Positions 23,081 to 31,400 of a stretch of DNA of 64,000 bases are shown here, piece after piece. Where the stretch lies: the IMG/VR virus record IMGVR_UViG_3300032896_000001, positions 1 to 64,000 of that record. One strand, 5' to 3'. How positions within the stretch are numbered: the first letter of the stretch is position 1; each line of letters starts with the position of its first letter. A program made the position numbers and the translations under genes. Source of the DNA: a virus. The notes beneath the pieces are model-generated. The model was given only the letters and a program-made list of their open reading frames with translations, was not told the origin of the DNA and did not search any database.

Positions 23081-23803
23081 CAGAAGATCTTCTGACCAGG
23101 CGCGAGGCGGCGGTACGGCTCGGCGTCTCGGTTGAGGACCGTGATCCGCTACGAGGATCTCGGGCTGCTTGACGCCCGCCGCGTCGGCCCGAAGTTGATC
23201 CGCGTCACCGCCGACTCGGTTGACGCCCTCGCCGGGCAGCAGCAGCAGGCGCCCGAAGAAGCGCCGCAATCTGCGCCGCACCCCGCAGGGCAACTCGTAG
23301 CCGCTTTCGCAGAGCAGTCTTATGAGTGGGCTCTCGGCTGGGCCGCGAGCCGATACTCGCGCAGCCCTTTCCCGGAGACTCCCGAGGAAGTCGCGGCGGA
23401 TTTCGCGCCGGCATTTCTCGGCGCGGTGACGGCTGGCCTGTTCGAGTGGAACCGCCGGGTGGGCTGGCGTGACGACGATCCGCGCTGGAATGATCCCGCA
23501 GCGGTGCTGGCCGGGCAGGCTACCGTCGCACGGCCCGGCGATCGTCATCGACGTCCACGACAGCACGGTGATGACCGACGAGGACGTCGACAAGCTGGTG
23601 TCGAAGCTCGGCCCCGCCGTGACGAAGGCACTCAGGCAGGCAGGCGTGAGGACGAGGATGCCCGACACGCCGCCCCCGCCATCGGAGCCGCCGGAGCCGT
23701 CACCCCCGCCGCCGTCGTCCTCGCCGCAAGAGCCCGGCCGGTCAATCGCCAGGATGCTGGCCGAAGGGCTGGCCAAGGGACTGCCCCGACCCGGCGACGA
23801 TGA
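23077..23803 (+). pseudogene. MerR-like HTH gene interrupted by a frameshift
   Basis: The GTG at 23077 opens a frame reading LLTRREAAVRLGVSVEDRD and stopping at 23174. A frame shifted by +1 from about 23131 continues the same HTH: TVIRYEDLGLLDARRVGPKL, as expected for a MerR/excisionase domain, then a helical domain to about 23520. Removing one T from the GGTTGAGG at 23128-23135 restores a single HTH. Beyond 23520 the frame turns Arg-rich and antisense-like. This is either a real mutation or a sequencing indel. Confidence 0.65.
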
Positions 23804-23873
23804 CGGCACCGCATCGTGCCCTGCCGTGCCGCCCCGGCCGCCTAAGCCGCTCACGCCGCGGGTGATCCTGTAA
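23469..23873 (+). CDS. Protein with tape-measure-like C-terminal motif
   Basis: A frame of up to 134 residues. The core (about 27-65: VIDVHDSTVMTDEDVDKLVS then KLGPAVTKALRQAG) closely matches the last 40 residues of the tape measure protein in this window (IDLRGASIMSDSDVNNLVRK then LGPAVVKALNQAG). The tail is Pro-rich. The start is unclear: a GTG at 23469 or an internal ATG. It may be the end of the frameshifted HTH gene or a separate small gene. Confidence 0.5.
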   Translation: MTTIRAGMIPQRCWPGRLPSHGPAIVIDVHDSTVMTDEDVDKLVSKLGPAVTKALRQAGVRTRMPDTPPPPSEPPEPSPPPPSSSPQEPGRSIARMLAEGLAKGLPRPGDDDGTASCPAVPPRPPKPLTPRVIL

Positions 23874-24231
23874 CGAACGGCGAGTCCCCGGCCCACTTGA
23901 CCGCTCCGTTGTTGACGCCTCTCCCGACCATCTCGCTTACCGACGTGGCCCCGATGAGCGCCCCTGAGGGCAGCGTTACGGCCAGGTCTTCGCCAGCGGG
24001 CCGCATGAGCGAGCCGATCGACGTCTCGAGCGCCCAGGCGAGTCCGAAGACCTCCTCGACAGTTATCCGCCGGCGCCGCCTCTCCGTATCGCTGACCGTC
24101 TGGCGCAGCCATGCCGAGTAGCCGAGGGCGCGCATGCGGGCTGCCAGGCTCTCCTGGTTGATGTCTAGACGGCTGCGCGCCGCGCGGATGTTCCTCGCGA
24201 GCACGGCACCGTAAGTCGGCGTGAAGTCCAT
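23851..24231 (-). CDS. XRE-type HTH regulator in reverse orientation
   Basis: A 126-residue protein. An XRE HTH covers about 10-72 (LARNIRAARSRLDINQESLA, then WLRQTVSDTERRRRRITVEE), followed by a short beta-rich C-terminal domain. It faces against the packaging and head genes and overlaps the preceding plus-strand frame by 23 bases. An independent regulator in the late operon suggests an accessory gene expressed in lysogeny. Confidence 0.75.
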   Translation of the reverse strand: MDFTPTYGAVLARNIRAARSRLDINQESLAARMRALGYSAWLRQTVSDTERRRRRITVEEVFGLAWALETSIGSLMRPAGEDLAVTLPSGALIGATSVSEMVGRGVNNGAVKWAGDSPFVTGSPAA

Positions 24232-24264
24232 CCGCTCATCATCCCGCAACCCGAGAGGGGTGCC

Positions 24265-24531
24265 GTGGCTGACGCCGAGGCCCCGCCCGTTTTCGAGACG
24301 GATGGCCAGTGGCCGTTTTCCGGGACCGTGAAGGTCAACGGGCATCCGCTCGCGTCCGTCTCTTCCTGGTCCGTCACAGCCGCCATCGACGGCGTCCCGA
24401 TTGTCACGCTCGGCCTCGTCGACCAGGGGGCGCTCCGCCTCCTGCTGTCCCCGGGGGCGGCGTCGGTCCGGGTGACCGACGCGACCCGGGATGCGCTTAT
24501 CTCCCTCGGCTGGACTCCTCCGGCGGGCTGA
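24265..24531 (+). CDS. Small hypothetical protein before portal
   Basis: An 88-residue beta-rich protein (SSWSVTAAIDGVPIVTLGLV). GTG start 33 bases after the divergent XRE start. Not recognised; possibly a minor head or accessory protein. Confidence 0.55.
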   Translation: MADAEAPPVFETDGQWPFSGTVKVNGHPLASVSSWSVTAAIDGVPIVTLGLVDQGALRLLLSPGAASVRVTDATRDALISLGWTPPAG

Positions 24532-24586
24532 CGGCCGCGAACGGCACTGATAACGGCCGCCAGGCGGCGCGCGGGGAGGGCACCGC

Positions 24587-27500
24587 ATGAGCGTCCGATC
24601 CCGCGCCGCCTTCGCCACGGCCCCGACCGTCGAGGTCGCCAAGGTCTTCGGCCCGGGGGTTCCGCCGGCGATCCAGGCGGCTGAGGCCGAGGCGCAGATG
24701 ACGCCGACGAGCCCGTTCGGCCCCGGCACCCCGATCGGCCCGTACGACGGGTTCTCGCGGCAGCCGCGCAGCCAGAATTTCGTCACCGGGGTCAACATCG
24801 CGACCCGGCCGCGGACGCATGAGCGGGTCAGCTTCGAGACGCTCAAGGGCCTCATCGACGCTTATGACATTGCATCTATTGCGATCTGGCATCGTATTGA
24901 CTCGATCCGCAGCCTGGATTGGCAGCTCATCGCGGCGCCGCATTTCCAGGGCAATGTGACCGACATTATCCCGCTCGGGGTCAAGGCGCTCAAGAAGCCG
25001 GACCGGATCAACTCGTTCAGCTCATGGCTGGCGAAGTGGCTTTTCGATGTTCTCGCCTATGACGCGGGGGCGCTTTACAGGCTCCGCAACCGGGCGGGCC
25101 GGTGCATCGGCCTCCTGCCGATTGACGGGACCTCGGTGGCACCGCTGCTCGATTACTGGGGCAACCCGCCGGGTGCCTTGAGCGCCCCGGGCGAGGTGCT
25201 TCCCGAGGCGTACGTCCAGTATGTCAACGGGCTGCCGTGGAACTGGCTGACGCGCGATGACCTGATCTACCAGCCGTTCCGGCCGCGCACCAACTCGCCG
25301 TACGGGCACGCGCCGCTCGAGTCGATAATTCTGAATGCAAACACCGATATTCGCTTTCAGCTTTTTTTCCTTCAAAGATTCACCGAGGGGAATATCCCGG
25401 AGGCGTTCGCGGCCGCCCCCGAGACGTGGTCGCCGGATCAGATAGAGCAATTCCAGGAATACTGGGATGGCTTTATGTACGGCGATCAGTCGCGGAAGCA
25501 CCAGATTCGGTGGATGCCGGGCGGGTCGAAATTCGCGTGGTCCAATGAGAAGGACTTCAGCGACACGTTCTCGCTGTTCCTGATGCGGAAGACTCTCGCC
25601 GCGTATCACACGGTCCCGGCCGACATCGGATTCACGGAAAATGTAAACAAATCGTCCGGGGAATCGCAGGCGGACGTTCAGCACCGCGTCGGCGAACTGC
25701 CCCTCGACGCCTACGTCGAGGCCGTCCTGACGGACTTCCTGCAAGACGACCTCGGCCTGCCGCTCCAGTTCGAGTTCGACAAGGGCGAAGAACAGGACGA
25801 CCGGCTCGCGGTCGCGCAGGCCGACGAGATCTACATGCGCAACGCCGTCATCGGCTCCAGCGAGATCCGGGAGATGCGGTTCGGCCTCCCCGAGCCCGAC
25901 GGGCAGGTCGTCCCCCGCGGGTTCTTCACCGAGCGGTCCGGGCTCATCCCGATCAACTCGGTGCTCGCCGTGGCAGGGCCGATCGACCCCGCGACCGCCG
26001 CGCCCGAGCCGGGCGCCCCGCTGCCCCACACCGTGTTCGGGGGCGTCGAGGGCGTCCTGCCGAACCCGCCGATCAAGGTCCCGAGCCTCGCCGAGCAGGA
26101 GTACGGCCCGGCGGCGATGCCCCCTGCGCCGCCCCCTCAGCCGAAGATGACCGCCGCCGACGCCACGCCCGAGCTGGCCACCGGGGCGGTCTCCAAGGAA
26201 GGCGAGGGAGCGGGAGGGAACGTCACCGGGGGCATCACGACGGCGACGGGCCTGTACTCCTACGACCTCCAGGGCCAGGACGACGAGGACGGCCCGGTTG
26301 ATCAGGCGGCGGTCGCGAAGGAGATGCAGGCGTTCCGGCGGTTCGCGAAGGCGCGCCGCAGGGACGGGGAATGGCGGGACTTCGAGTTCCGGGCGGTCCC
26401 CGCAGGCAGGGCGCGGCAGCTGAACGCCGAGGGCTTCACCGCCGCCCGCAAGGCGGCCGTGCCCGGTCTCACGTCCCGCTCCGGCATGATCTCCCTCGAC
26501 CTGCCGCCGGGAACGCTCAGCCCGGTACCGGGCGGCGTGGACGACTTCCACGTGACCGTCGTGTACCTCGGCAAGGACGTGGACGACGACGCGTTCGCCG
26601 CAGTCTGCGAGCGGGCGCGCCAGGCCGCCGCCCTGGTGCCCGGCCCGCTTCAGGGCACGGTCTCCGGCGTGGGCGCGTTCCCTCCGTCGGACTCGAGCGA
26701 CGGCAAGGTGCCCGCGTGGGCCGCCGTCGGCATCCCCGGCGCGGAAGCCCTGCGGAACGCGCTCGCCGACCTGTCTGCGAGCGAGCACAAGGACTGGACG
26801 CCGCACGTCACCCTCGCCTACCTCGACCCGGGCGACCCGCTGCCGGCCCCGCTGGAGCCGGTGCCGGTGACGTTCGCGTGCCTGTCGGTGCACCGCGGCG
26901 ACCAGGTGGAGCTGTTCCCGTTCGGCGGCGATGACGTGGCCAAGGCGGCGAGCACGATCCCAAAAGCGCCGACGGGGACCGGTGACGCCGCCCCCGCCTG
27001 GCACGGTTGGACTCTCGACGGGAAGACCGCCGCGCACTGGGCCCCGAAGGTCCGCGACTCGGTTAAGGCGGCGGTCCCGAGGGCGAAGGCCCGGGACATG
27101 GGCCGCGACTATCTCGCCGACCACCCGGATCAGGACGGCGGGGCGCCGGACAAGCGGGACCGGAACAAGGGTGCCGCGGCGTGGGTGGCCGCGTGGCTCG
27201 CACGGCACGGGATCACTCTCGTCCCGTCGGCGGTGGCCGAGGCGATCGCCGTGGACGGCTACGCGATCGGCGCCGTCTCCGCTCAGCATCAGGTCACCGG
27301 GGAGCGCCCGGCGGCGCAGAAGCCGGGCGACACCGACCGGGCGCTCGAGGCGGTCGGCGCGGCCGGGCTCCTCGCCGCCCTCGCCGCGGCGATGCGCGGG
27401 GAGAACGGCGCCCCGGCGGCCGAGGCGGTCGCCGACGGGATTGCCCGCGGGTACGGGAACGCCCTCGCGATCATCCTCGCAGGGACCGACGCCGACTGGG

Positions 27501-27829
27501 CGGACAGCCAGGACACGCTCGACGAGCTCGGGGACATGCTCTCCGAAGCGCTCTACGACGAGGACACCGCCGTCACGCTCGTCGGGACGCAGATCAACAT
27601 CTGGACCGGCTTGTCCGCGCACGAGTACTACATGGCGAACAGCGTGGCGTGGATTAGATGGCAAACGGAAGAGGACGGGCGCGTCTGCCCGCGCTGCGGC
27701 GAGAACGAGGACGCAGGCCCGGTGCTGACGGGCCAGCCGTTTCCTGATGGCCACACCTCGACACCGGGCCACGACCGGTGTCGCTGTGCGATCCTGCCGG
27801 CTTCCCCGCCGGGCGTGGCGCTGTCATGA
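24587..27829 (+). CDS. Portal protein fused to 2H phosphoesterase and MuF-like domains
   Basis: At 1,080 residues this is about twice a normal portal. Residues 60-480 are the portal (GRCIGLLPIDGTSVAPLLDY, VQYVNGLPWNWLTRDDLIY, DIGFTENVNKSSGESQADVQ). After a Pro-rich linker (500-560), residues 600-790 carry two HxT motifs, DDFHVTVVYLG at His655 and PHVTLAYL at His740, the signature of 2H phosphoesterases (LigT, 2-5A and anti-CBASS Acb1 relatives). Residues 985-1080 resemble the Mu gpF C-terminus: WIRWQTEEDGRVCPRCGENE then HDRCRCAILP. A GGGGAGGG site precedes the ATG. The fusion places an enzyme in each portal subunit. A local AT-rich patch lies at 25318-25385. Confidence 0.88.
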   Translation: MSVRSRAAFATAPTVEVAKVFGPGVPPAIQAAEAEAQMTPTSPFGPGTPIGPYDGFSRQPRSQNFVTGVNIATRPRTHERVSFETLKGLIDAYDIASIAIWHRIDSIRSLDWQLIAAPHFQGNVTDIIPLGVKALKKPDRINSFSSWLAKWLFDVLAYDAGALYRLRNRAGRCIGLLPIDGTSVAPLLDYWGNPPGALSAPGEVLPEAYVQYVNGLPWNWLTRDDLIYQPFRPRTNSPYGHAPLESIILNANTDIRFQLFFLQRFTEGNIPEAFAAAPETWSPDQIEQFQEYWDGFMYGDQSRKHQIRWMPGGSKFAWSNEKDFSDTFSLFLMRKTLAAYHTVPADIGFTENVNKSSGESQADVQHRVGELPLDAYVEAVLTDFLQDDLGLPLQFEFDKGEEQDDRLAVAQADEIYMRNAVIGSSEIREMRFGLPEPDGQVVPRGFFTERSGLIPINSVLAVAGPIDPATAAPEPGAPLPHTVFGGVEGVLPNPPIKVPSLAEQEYGPAAMPPAPPPQPKMTAADATPELATGAVSKEGEGAGGNVTGGITTATGLYSYDLQGQDDEDGPVDQAAVAKEMQAFRRFAKARRRDGEWRDFEFRAVPAGRARQLNAEGFTAARKAAVPGLTSRSGMISLDLPPGTLSPVPGGVDDFHVTVVYLGKDVDDDAFAAVCERARQAAALVPGPLQGTVSGVGAFPPSDSSDGKVPAWAAVGIPGAEALRNALADLSASEHKDWTPHVTLAYLDPGDPLPAPLEPVPVTFACLSVHRGDQVELFPFGGDDVAKAASTIPKAPTGTGDAAPAWHGWTLDGKTAAHWAPKVRDSVKAAVPRAKARDMGRDYLADHPDQDGGAPDKRDRNKGAAAWVAAWLARHGITLVPSAVAEAIAVDGYAIGAVSAQHQVTGERPAAQKPGDTDRALEAVGAAGLLAALAAAMRGENGAPAAEAVADGIARGYGNALAIILAGTDADWADSQDTLDELGDMLSEALYDEDTAVTLVGTQINIWTGLSAHEYYMANSVAWIRWQTEEDGRVCPRCGENEDAGPVLTGQPFPDGHTSTPGHDRCRCAILPASPPGVALS

Positions 27830-28084
27830 GGCGGGCTTGCGCGGCCTGCCGCCGCCGGCTCCCTGCCCGGGGAGCGAGTCCTTCCACCGCCTGATCTCGT
27901 CCATGCGGCCGGGGAGCCAGCCGGGGACGGCGCGATCGTCGCCCTCGTCGTCGCCGATCCAGACGTCCGGCTCGGGGAACGGCGTGGGCGTGTCCTTCCA
28001 GCGGTTGCGCAGGGTGCCGACGAGGTGGCGGGAGCCGCCGAGTTGGCGGCTGATCGCGGCCTGGCTGAGGTAGCGGGTTGCCAT
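27824..28084 (-). CDS. HTH-like accessory protein, reverse strand
   Basis: An 86-residue protein; residues 3-30 (RYLSQAAISRQLGGSRHLVG) look like an HTH and the rest is acidic then basic. Five bases separate it from the upstream minus-strand gene, so the two form an operon with the promoter at 28375-28403. Confidence 0.6.
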   Translation of the reverse strand: MATRYLSQAAISRQLGGSRHLVGTLRNRWKDTPTPFPEPDVWIGDDEGDDRAVPGWLPGRMDEIRRWKDSLPGQGAGGGRPRKPAS

Positions 28085-28089
28085 CGCGG

Positions 28090-28341
28090 TTACCGGGGGG
28101 CGATGACGCCGGGGATGCCAGGGCCGGCCAGGAGGGTGAACTGGGCGAGGCCGTCGCTGCGGTCGCTCACGGCCCAGGTGTTCGGGCCGGTGCTTGCGAC
28201 GGCGGCGGGGCGCGTGGTCACGGGCCGCAGGGCGGCGGGCTTCGCGGTCTGCATGGCGCGGAACTTCGCGCGGGCGGCCTGCTCGGCGTCGCTCTGGCGG
28301 CCGTTCATCAGGTTCGCGATCCAGGTCTCGTAGCTCTCCAC
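28090..28341 (-). CDS. Small hypothetical protein, first gene of reverse cassette
   Basis: An 83-residue protein with a helical N-terminus (ESYETWIANLMNGRQSDAEQ) and an Ala/Pro-rich end. GTG start with an upstream AAGGGG site. No family recognised. Confidence 0.58.
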   Translation of the reverse strand: MESYETWIANLMNGRQSDAEQAARAKFRAMQTAKPAALRPVTTRPAAVASTGPNTWAVSDRSDGLAQFTLLAGPGIPGVIAPR

Positions 28342-28374
28342 CGGTTTCCCCTTACCTCGTTTGCTTATGTCTCA

Positions 28375-28403
28375 AGGTTATCGCGGGGAACATCGCCTGT
28401 CAA
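28375..28403 (-). promoter_or_regulatory. Near-consensus promoter of the reverse cassette
   Basis: On the minus strand TTGACA (28403-28398), 17 bases, TAACCT (28380-28375); the expected start point is about 27 bases before the GTG at 28341. A second TGACA lies just upstream (GTGACAAGTGTTGACA), a possible operator. Confidence 0.75.
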
Positions 28404-28467
28404 CACTTGTCACGAAGTTTATTTCCCACCACCGCCACCGCCACCAACCACCACCAGGAGTTCCGCC

Positions 28468-28770
28468 ATGCCCGACAACCCGCCGCCCGTCTACAAGTGG
28501 GCCGTGACGCTCGCCAACGCCACGCTCGGCGGGTCGGCCTTCGAGATCGAGGCCGCCTACCCCGTCATCGAGGACACCGGGCACATGGTCCTCAAGGACG
28601 CCGGCCACAAGCCCGTGTTCTCAGCCGAGCCGGGGCTCGGGTGCACCTTCGAACGGCGGGCGCGGGTCACCGACCCCGCAGCCGACAACCCGCCGCCCGG
28701 CACCGGCTACTGGCCGTGCGGGTGCCCGGTCGAGTCCCTCGAGGCGAAGCGCGACGGGACGCGGCTCTAG
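28468..28770 (+). CDS. Hypothetical protein with Cys-rich end
   Basis: A 100-residue beta-rich protein (YKWAVTLANATLGGSAFEIE) with CGCP near the C-terminus. An AGGAG site lies 8 bases before the ATG. Preceded by a run of CCACC repeats (28427-28456). Function unknown. Confidence 0.6.
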   Translation: MPDNPPPVYKWAVTLANATLGGSAFEIEAAYPVIEDTGHMVLKDAGHKPVFSAEPGLGCTFERRARVTDPAADNPPPGTGYWPCGCPVESLEAKRDGTRL

Positions 28771-28774
28771 CCGT

Positions 28775-29413
28775 TCACGGCTCGCGAGGCGCGGGGAACT
28801 GCGTGTCGCACGTCAGGCACAGCTGGGCGACTACCTCGCCCGCAAGCGACTGCACCGGCTCTACCTCAAGGTGCCTGCACCGGGCCTTGACCCACCGGTC
28901 GGGAACGCCGATGCCGCGGACGACCTTCCATTCCCAGCGCGGGTCAAGCTCGACCGCGCCTGAGTCGGGGCGCGTGACGGCGGGCTTCGCCGCGACCGTC
29001 TTGGGCGGCGTCACCGCGACAGCGCGCGCTTCCGTCCTGCCCGGCCGTTCCGCCGTCCCTCCGGCCGCGAGGTACGCCCGGTTCGCGATCGCGTCCCACT
29101 GCCGCTGACGAAGCGCCTCGACCGCCTCCGCGAGCTCCTCGGCGCGCGTCTTCGGTGGCCCGGCGTCGCCCTCCGCCAGCATCGCCTCAGCCCGCAGGCG
29201 GCCGAGCTTCCGCCGCTCCCAGACGGCCAGCGCGGCCATGAGCGCGAGCAGGATGCCCGGCTTCCAGGAGGCGCCGGGCGCGGCCGCCAGGACGAGGCAG
29301 AAGGCGAAGGCCCCGCCGACCACGCCGCCCGTCGCGAACATCCGCAGCGCCCGGTGGCGCGCGATGCCCCGCCGCAGATCAACCTCTGCCTGCTCCTGCT
29401 CTTTGACGGCCAC
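28775..29413 (-). CDS. Membrane protein with Cys-containing C-terminus
   Basis: A 212-residue protein. Two hydrophobic segments (about 24-45 and 50-65) are followed by a charged coiled region (90-120) and a C-terminal domain ending CRHLEVEPVQSLAGEVVAQL then CLTC, a possible metal site. GTG start. Single-gene reverse cassette between plus-strand genes; role unknown. Confidence 0.6.
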   Translation of the reverse strand: MAVKEQEQAEVDLRRGIARHRALRMFATGGVVGGAFAFCLVLAAAPGASWKPGILLALMAALAVWERRKLGRLRAEAMLAEGDAGPPKTRAEELAEAVEALRQRQWDAIANRAYLAAGGTAERPGRTEARAVAVTPPKTVAAKPAVTRPDSGAVELDPRWEWKVVRGIGVPDRWVKARCRHLEVEPVQSLAGEVVAQLCLTCDTQFPAPREP

Positions 29414-29453
29414 GTCCCCGATTGTCCCCGACGAAACCCGCGACAGGAGCGAA

Positions 29454-29735
29454 GTGGCCCTGACGAGGGTTTGCATTTTCTGCCTTGAGCCGCAGGCGGC
29501 ATGCGTGTGCCCTGACACCGAGGCGCTCGCCGTCGTCCCGTCCTGCTGCGACCTCCACGGGCGCAACTGCGAGCCTCCCGGCGACCTCTGCTGCGACGAG
29601 TGCACCGAGGAGCATCACGGGGCTTGGGTCGACGGCCGCCAGGTCCGCCGGTTCGGTCACCCGCCCGGGGAGACATGCTCGGCACCGGACGCGCCGCCGC
29701 CGCCCGGGATCAAGCCCGACTGGAGACAAGCGTGA
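29454..29735 (+). CDS. Cys-rich small protein
   Basis: A 93-residue protein with nine or more Cys (CIFCLEPQAACVC; CCDLHGRNC; CCDEC) and several His, implying two or three zinc sites. An ACAGGAG site precedes the GTG. It ends in a GTGA overlap with the next gene. Function unknown. Confidence 0.62.
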   Translation: MALTRVCIFCLEPQAACVCPDTEALAVVPSCCDLHGRNCEPPGDLCCDECTEEHHGAWVDGRQVRRFGHPPGETCSAPDAPPPPGIKPDWRQA

Positions 29736-30151
29736 CCGCCGACGGCGACAGCCTCTACATGATCGACGACTGCGAGACGCCGCGCGCGGCCGCCGGACTC
29801 GAGGCGCTCCGCGCGCCGGCCGAGGGCGCGCAGTACCGGGGCGCGATCGTCATCGAGTGGCCGAGGGCCGCCCCGCACGGGGTCGGCGCGATCATCGGGC
29901 GCATGGTCTCGGTCTACGACGCGTTCACCGGCAGCGAGCCCGGGCCGAAGCCGATCTCGACGGTCTCGGAGATCGCCCTCCGCGTGTCGGTGGACGAGAT
30001 CGTGACTGCGGACCTGACCATGTTCGCCGACGAGGCGGGCAACCCGATCCTCGACGGGGAGCCCGTCCCGGACGGCGACGGCTTCCGGACTGGCGTGTTC
30101 CCGTTCCTCGTCAGCGAGATGAGGGTGAGGCACGCCGATGGCGTCCGGTGA
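29732..30151 (+). CDS. Hypothetical beta-rich protein
   Basis: A 139-residue protein with a central strand-rich region (IIGRMVSVYDAFTGSEPGPK, then ISTVSEIALRVSVDEIVTAD). The GTG gives a GTGA overlap with the Cys-rich gene. It overlaps the next gene by 14 bases. Common type among actinophage structural-region accessories, but no name assigned. Confidence 0.62.
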   Translation: MTADGDSLYMIDDCETPRAAAGLEALRAPAEGAQYRGAIVIEWPRAAPHGVGAIIGRMVSVYDAFTGSEPGPKPISTVSEIALRVSVDEIVTADLTMFADEAGNPILDGEPVPDGDGFRTGVFPFLVSEMRVRHADGVR

Positions 30152-30407
30152 GTACCAGCCGGCGGCACCTCTCGGCGACGGCGCGGCCTGCTTCTACCGG
30201 CGCCGGAACCGGGCGGGGGAGTGCGTCGGCCTGACGCCCCTGGACGGCAGGACGATCTTCCCGCTGCGCGACCGCCGGGGCAACGCGCCCGAAGGCGACG
30301 GGCCTGCTTACGTTCAGATGGTCAACGGCCTGCCGTGGAACTGGCTGACCCGCGATGATCTTGTCGTCCGGTACCCGGCCGGGCCGGAATGCGGGACGGT
30401 AGCGTGA
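30138..30407 (+). CDS. Free-standing portal-segment protein
   Basis: An 89-residue protein corresponding to one internal stretch of the portal (about residues 160-240): FYRRRNRAGECVGLTPLDGR aligns with LYRLRNRAGRCIGLLPIDGT, and VQMVNGLPWNWLTRDDLVV with VQYVNGLPWNWLTRDDLIY. The intervening length differs slightly. It has its own ATG and lies in an operon, so it is probably expressed. It could be a relic of a duplicated portal or a protein that mimics a portal surface. Confidence 0.7.
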   Translation: MASGEYQPAAPLGDGAACFYRRRNRAGECVGLTPLDGRTIFPLRDRRGNAPEGDGPAYVQMVNGLPWNWLTRDDLVVRYPAGPECGTVA

Positions 30408-30438
30408 GCGGCATGAGCGAGACGGCGGAAGGCCGCTA

Positions 30439-30759
30439 GTGTCCGTGAGCCTGTGGGATTTCCGCCACTGCGACCAGTGCCGACTCGGAGGATGCATCGT
30501 CATGTCCTGCCCGGGCGGAAACTGCCCTTGCGCCGGGAAGCACCCTGATGCGCACGGCGCCGAGGCCGCGACCCTAGAGCCGTTCCTCGCCTTCACCGAC
30601 GAGCACGGCGAGTTCCTCAGCCGCCTCTTCGGCCCGGCCGCCGATGAGCCCTCATCCGGGCCGCCCTACACCCACGTGCACCGGCTCCCGGAGACCGAGG
30701 AGGAGATGGCGGCCGCGCCGCTGCTTCCCTCGCACACGATCACCAGGGAGAGCGAGTGA
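30439..30759 (+). CDS. Hypothetical protein with N-terminal Cys cluster
   Basis: A 106-residue protein with CDQCRLGGC and CPGGNCPC in the first 32 residues (a possible metal-binding site), then an acidic region. GTG start; ATGA overlap with the next gene. Not recognised. Confidence 0.58.
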   Translation: MSVSLWDFRHCDQCRLGGCIVMSCPGGNCPCAGKHPDAHGAEAATLEPFLAFTDEHGEFLSRLFGPAADEPSSGPPYTHVHRLPETEEEMAAAPLLPSHTITRESE

Positions 30760-31400
30760 CGTCCGGCTGGGCCTGCCCGCAGTGCTCCAACGTGATGGCG
30801 CCGTTCATCGTCTCCTGTCCGTTCTGCACGAAGGCGGCGGGAAGCGCCGTTCCGGGCTTCAGGGCGGGCGACCGGGCATGGCCGAAGGCGGACGGCCCGA
30901 TGGCCCTCCAGCGTGCGCCACAGACCGTCCTGGCGTCCCGCCGCGACCCGGTGTTCGGGGACTGGCTGTGGCTTGACGGCGGCTCCGGCCACTTCGGGTC
31001 ATGGTCGGCCGGGCACTGGACGACGGACGAGCCGGGCGACGCGGAGAAAGCCGAGATCACGGAGCGCGCACGGCGGCGCGCCGAGGAGAACGACCGCATG
31101 ACCCCGAGGCGGTCGCACTCGCTCACGTTCGGCGGCGGCCTCGCGGGCATCAGCGAGCCGGGCGACCGATCCCCTGGCATGCCCCCGCCGGGATACGTCG
31201 GGCTGCCCCTTCCCTCCGCCCTGACGCCCGGAGCCGAGTACCGCCTCATGGTGGGCGGCAACTGGGCCGAGATACTCCCCGACTTGGAGTGCCGCATGGT
31301 CCGCGCCATCTGGGCGTGCGCCCCTGACGGCAAGCCGGTCGGCGTCGACCTTGAGTTCCGCCGCACCCCGCAGGCCGCCGGCGACAGTAAGGGCGATTGA
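30756..31400 (+). CDS. Hypothetical protein with N-terminal zinc ribbon
   Basis: A 214-residue protein. CPQC...CPFC at residues 7-24 forms a zinc ribbon; the remainder is Trp-rich and hydrophilic, including a charged helix (about 90-112). GTGA overlap with the previous gene. No known function. Confidence 0.62.
   Translation: MTSGWACPQCSNVMAPFIVSCPFCTKAAGSAVPGFRAGDRAWPKADGPMALQRAPQTVLASRRDPVFGDWLWLDGGSGHFGSWSAGHWTTDEPGDAEKAEITERARRRAEENDRMTPRRSHSLTFGGGLAGISEPGDRSPGMPPPGYVGLPLPSALTPGAEYRLMVGGNWAEILPDLECRMVRAIWACAPDGKPVGVDLEFRRTPQAAGDSKGD

Noticed and set aside
23132-23803. Programmed frameshift to explain the split HTH gene
   Set aside because: No slippery heptamer or pseudoknot-like element is visible at 23128-23135, and the shifted frame later becomes Arg-rich nonsense, so an indel is more likely.
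25022-27772. A 916-codon open frame on the minus strand opposite the portal gene
   Set aside because: It has the Arg/Gly/Val-rich, repeat-poor composition of antisense shadows in high-GC DNA, no recognisable domain and lies wholly opposite a convincing portal fusion.
28427-28456. CCACC repeats as a possible CRISPR-like or protein-binding array
   Set aside because: Only a short imperfect microsatellite; no spacers of constant length and no regular period.
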